Below are positions 6,710 to 6,872 of a DNA stretch of 6,872 nt, one piece after another. The stretch lies in NCBI GenBank assembly GCA_001780825.1, contig MFIX01000076.1:1-6872 (forward strand), in the 5' to 3' direction. The notes under the pieces were generated by a model that worked only from the letters and a program-made list of their open reading frames with translations, was not told where the DNA came from and ran no database searches. The DNA comes from Candidatus Glassbacteria bacterium RIFCSPLOWO2_12_FULL_58_11 (lineage in GTDB: Bacteria > Gemmatimonadota > Glassbacteria > GWA2-58-10). A program made the translations under genes and the position numbers. Positions within the stretch are counted from its first letter, which is position 1; each line of letters opens with the position of its first letter.

Positions 6710-6790
6710 GGCAAGCTATCCATTGAAAAAAATAATACCGGCAAGACATAAGGCAAGAAAAAACGACATACAGTTATTGGCTCCGGCAAG
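6710..6790. repeat. Cluster of four GGCAAG direct repeats
   Basis: GGCAAG occurs at 6710-6715, 6740-6745, 6752-6757 and 6785-6790, all in the same orientation (CTTGCC on the strand of the downstream gene). Two copies share the longer CCGGCAAG (6738-6745 and 6783-6790). The cluster lies in the AT-rich region just upstream of the minus-strand gene, where regulatory sites would be expected. Spacing is irregular (30, 12 and 33 bp). Interpretation as binding sites is inference. Confidence 0.35.
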
Positions 6791-6872
6791 TCTTTGAGAG
6801 TGATTTGCAATATTCGTACCAGCCGAAAAGGCTTGAAAATAATCAGGAACTAGGCAAATTTTTCTTTTTTCT

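Noticed and set aside
6821..6833. AGCC-GAAAA-GGCT hairpin in the right-hand gap
   Set aside because: A 4-bp stem with no T-run adjacent on either strand; too weak for a terminator call.
1..6872. Similar strings TTGCCTGGTT (5-14) and, on the minus strand at the right end, TTGCCTAGTT
   Set aside because: A one-mismatch 10-mer in two AT-rich gaps is too weak to call a paired terminal repeat or attachment site; flanking bases do not match.

Overview
This is a GC-rich bacterial stretch with three plus-strand genes followed by one convergent minus-strand gene. Intergenic gaps are short and AT-richer. I see no phage, transposase, CRISPR, tRNA or rRNA. The gene style (a giant FG-GAP/VCBS lipoprotein, a GT2 with an added Rossmann-like domain, a GntP permease) suits a GC-rich Gram-negative, possibly an uncultured phylum rich in VCBS-repeat proteins, such as a relative of Planctomycetota, Latescibacterota or Glassbacteria. 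That placement is an inference from style, not a sequence match.

Layout: positions 1-111 are a leader containing a perfect 20-bp palindrome (47-66) that resembles a dispersed REP-type element. Positions 112-1179 encode a family 2 glycosyltransferase with an extra C-terminal nucleotide-binding-like domain, probably starting at TTG. A short stem-loop overlaps its stop codon. After a 131-bp gap, 1311-4712 encodes a 1133-residue putative lipoprotein built almost entirely of FG-GAP/VCBS calcium-loop repeats. I count 19 clear repeats and two degenerate ones, which fits three seven-bladed beta-propellers in series. A GC-rich hairpin (4722-4746) follows it, then a promoter-like element, then a GntP-family permease (4843-6198). 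On the opposite strand, 6297-6683 encodes a small aromatic-rich protein of unknown family. Its AT-rich upstream region carries four copies of GGCAAG in 81 bp.

The genes do not look like one tight operon: gaps of about 130 bp, hairpins after the first two genes and a possible promoter before the third suggest separate units. One can picture a surface or envelope theme (glycan synthesis, an exported propeller protein, organic-acid or sugar-acid uptake), but nothing in the sequence ties the genes into a pathway. I found no convincing new multi-gene system. The items most worth a second look are the 21-blade propeller protein with its recurrent histidine column, the GT2 fusion, the orphan minus-strand gene and the palindrome.
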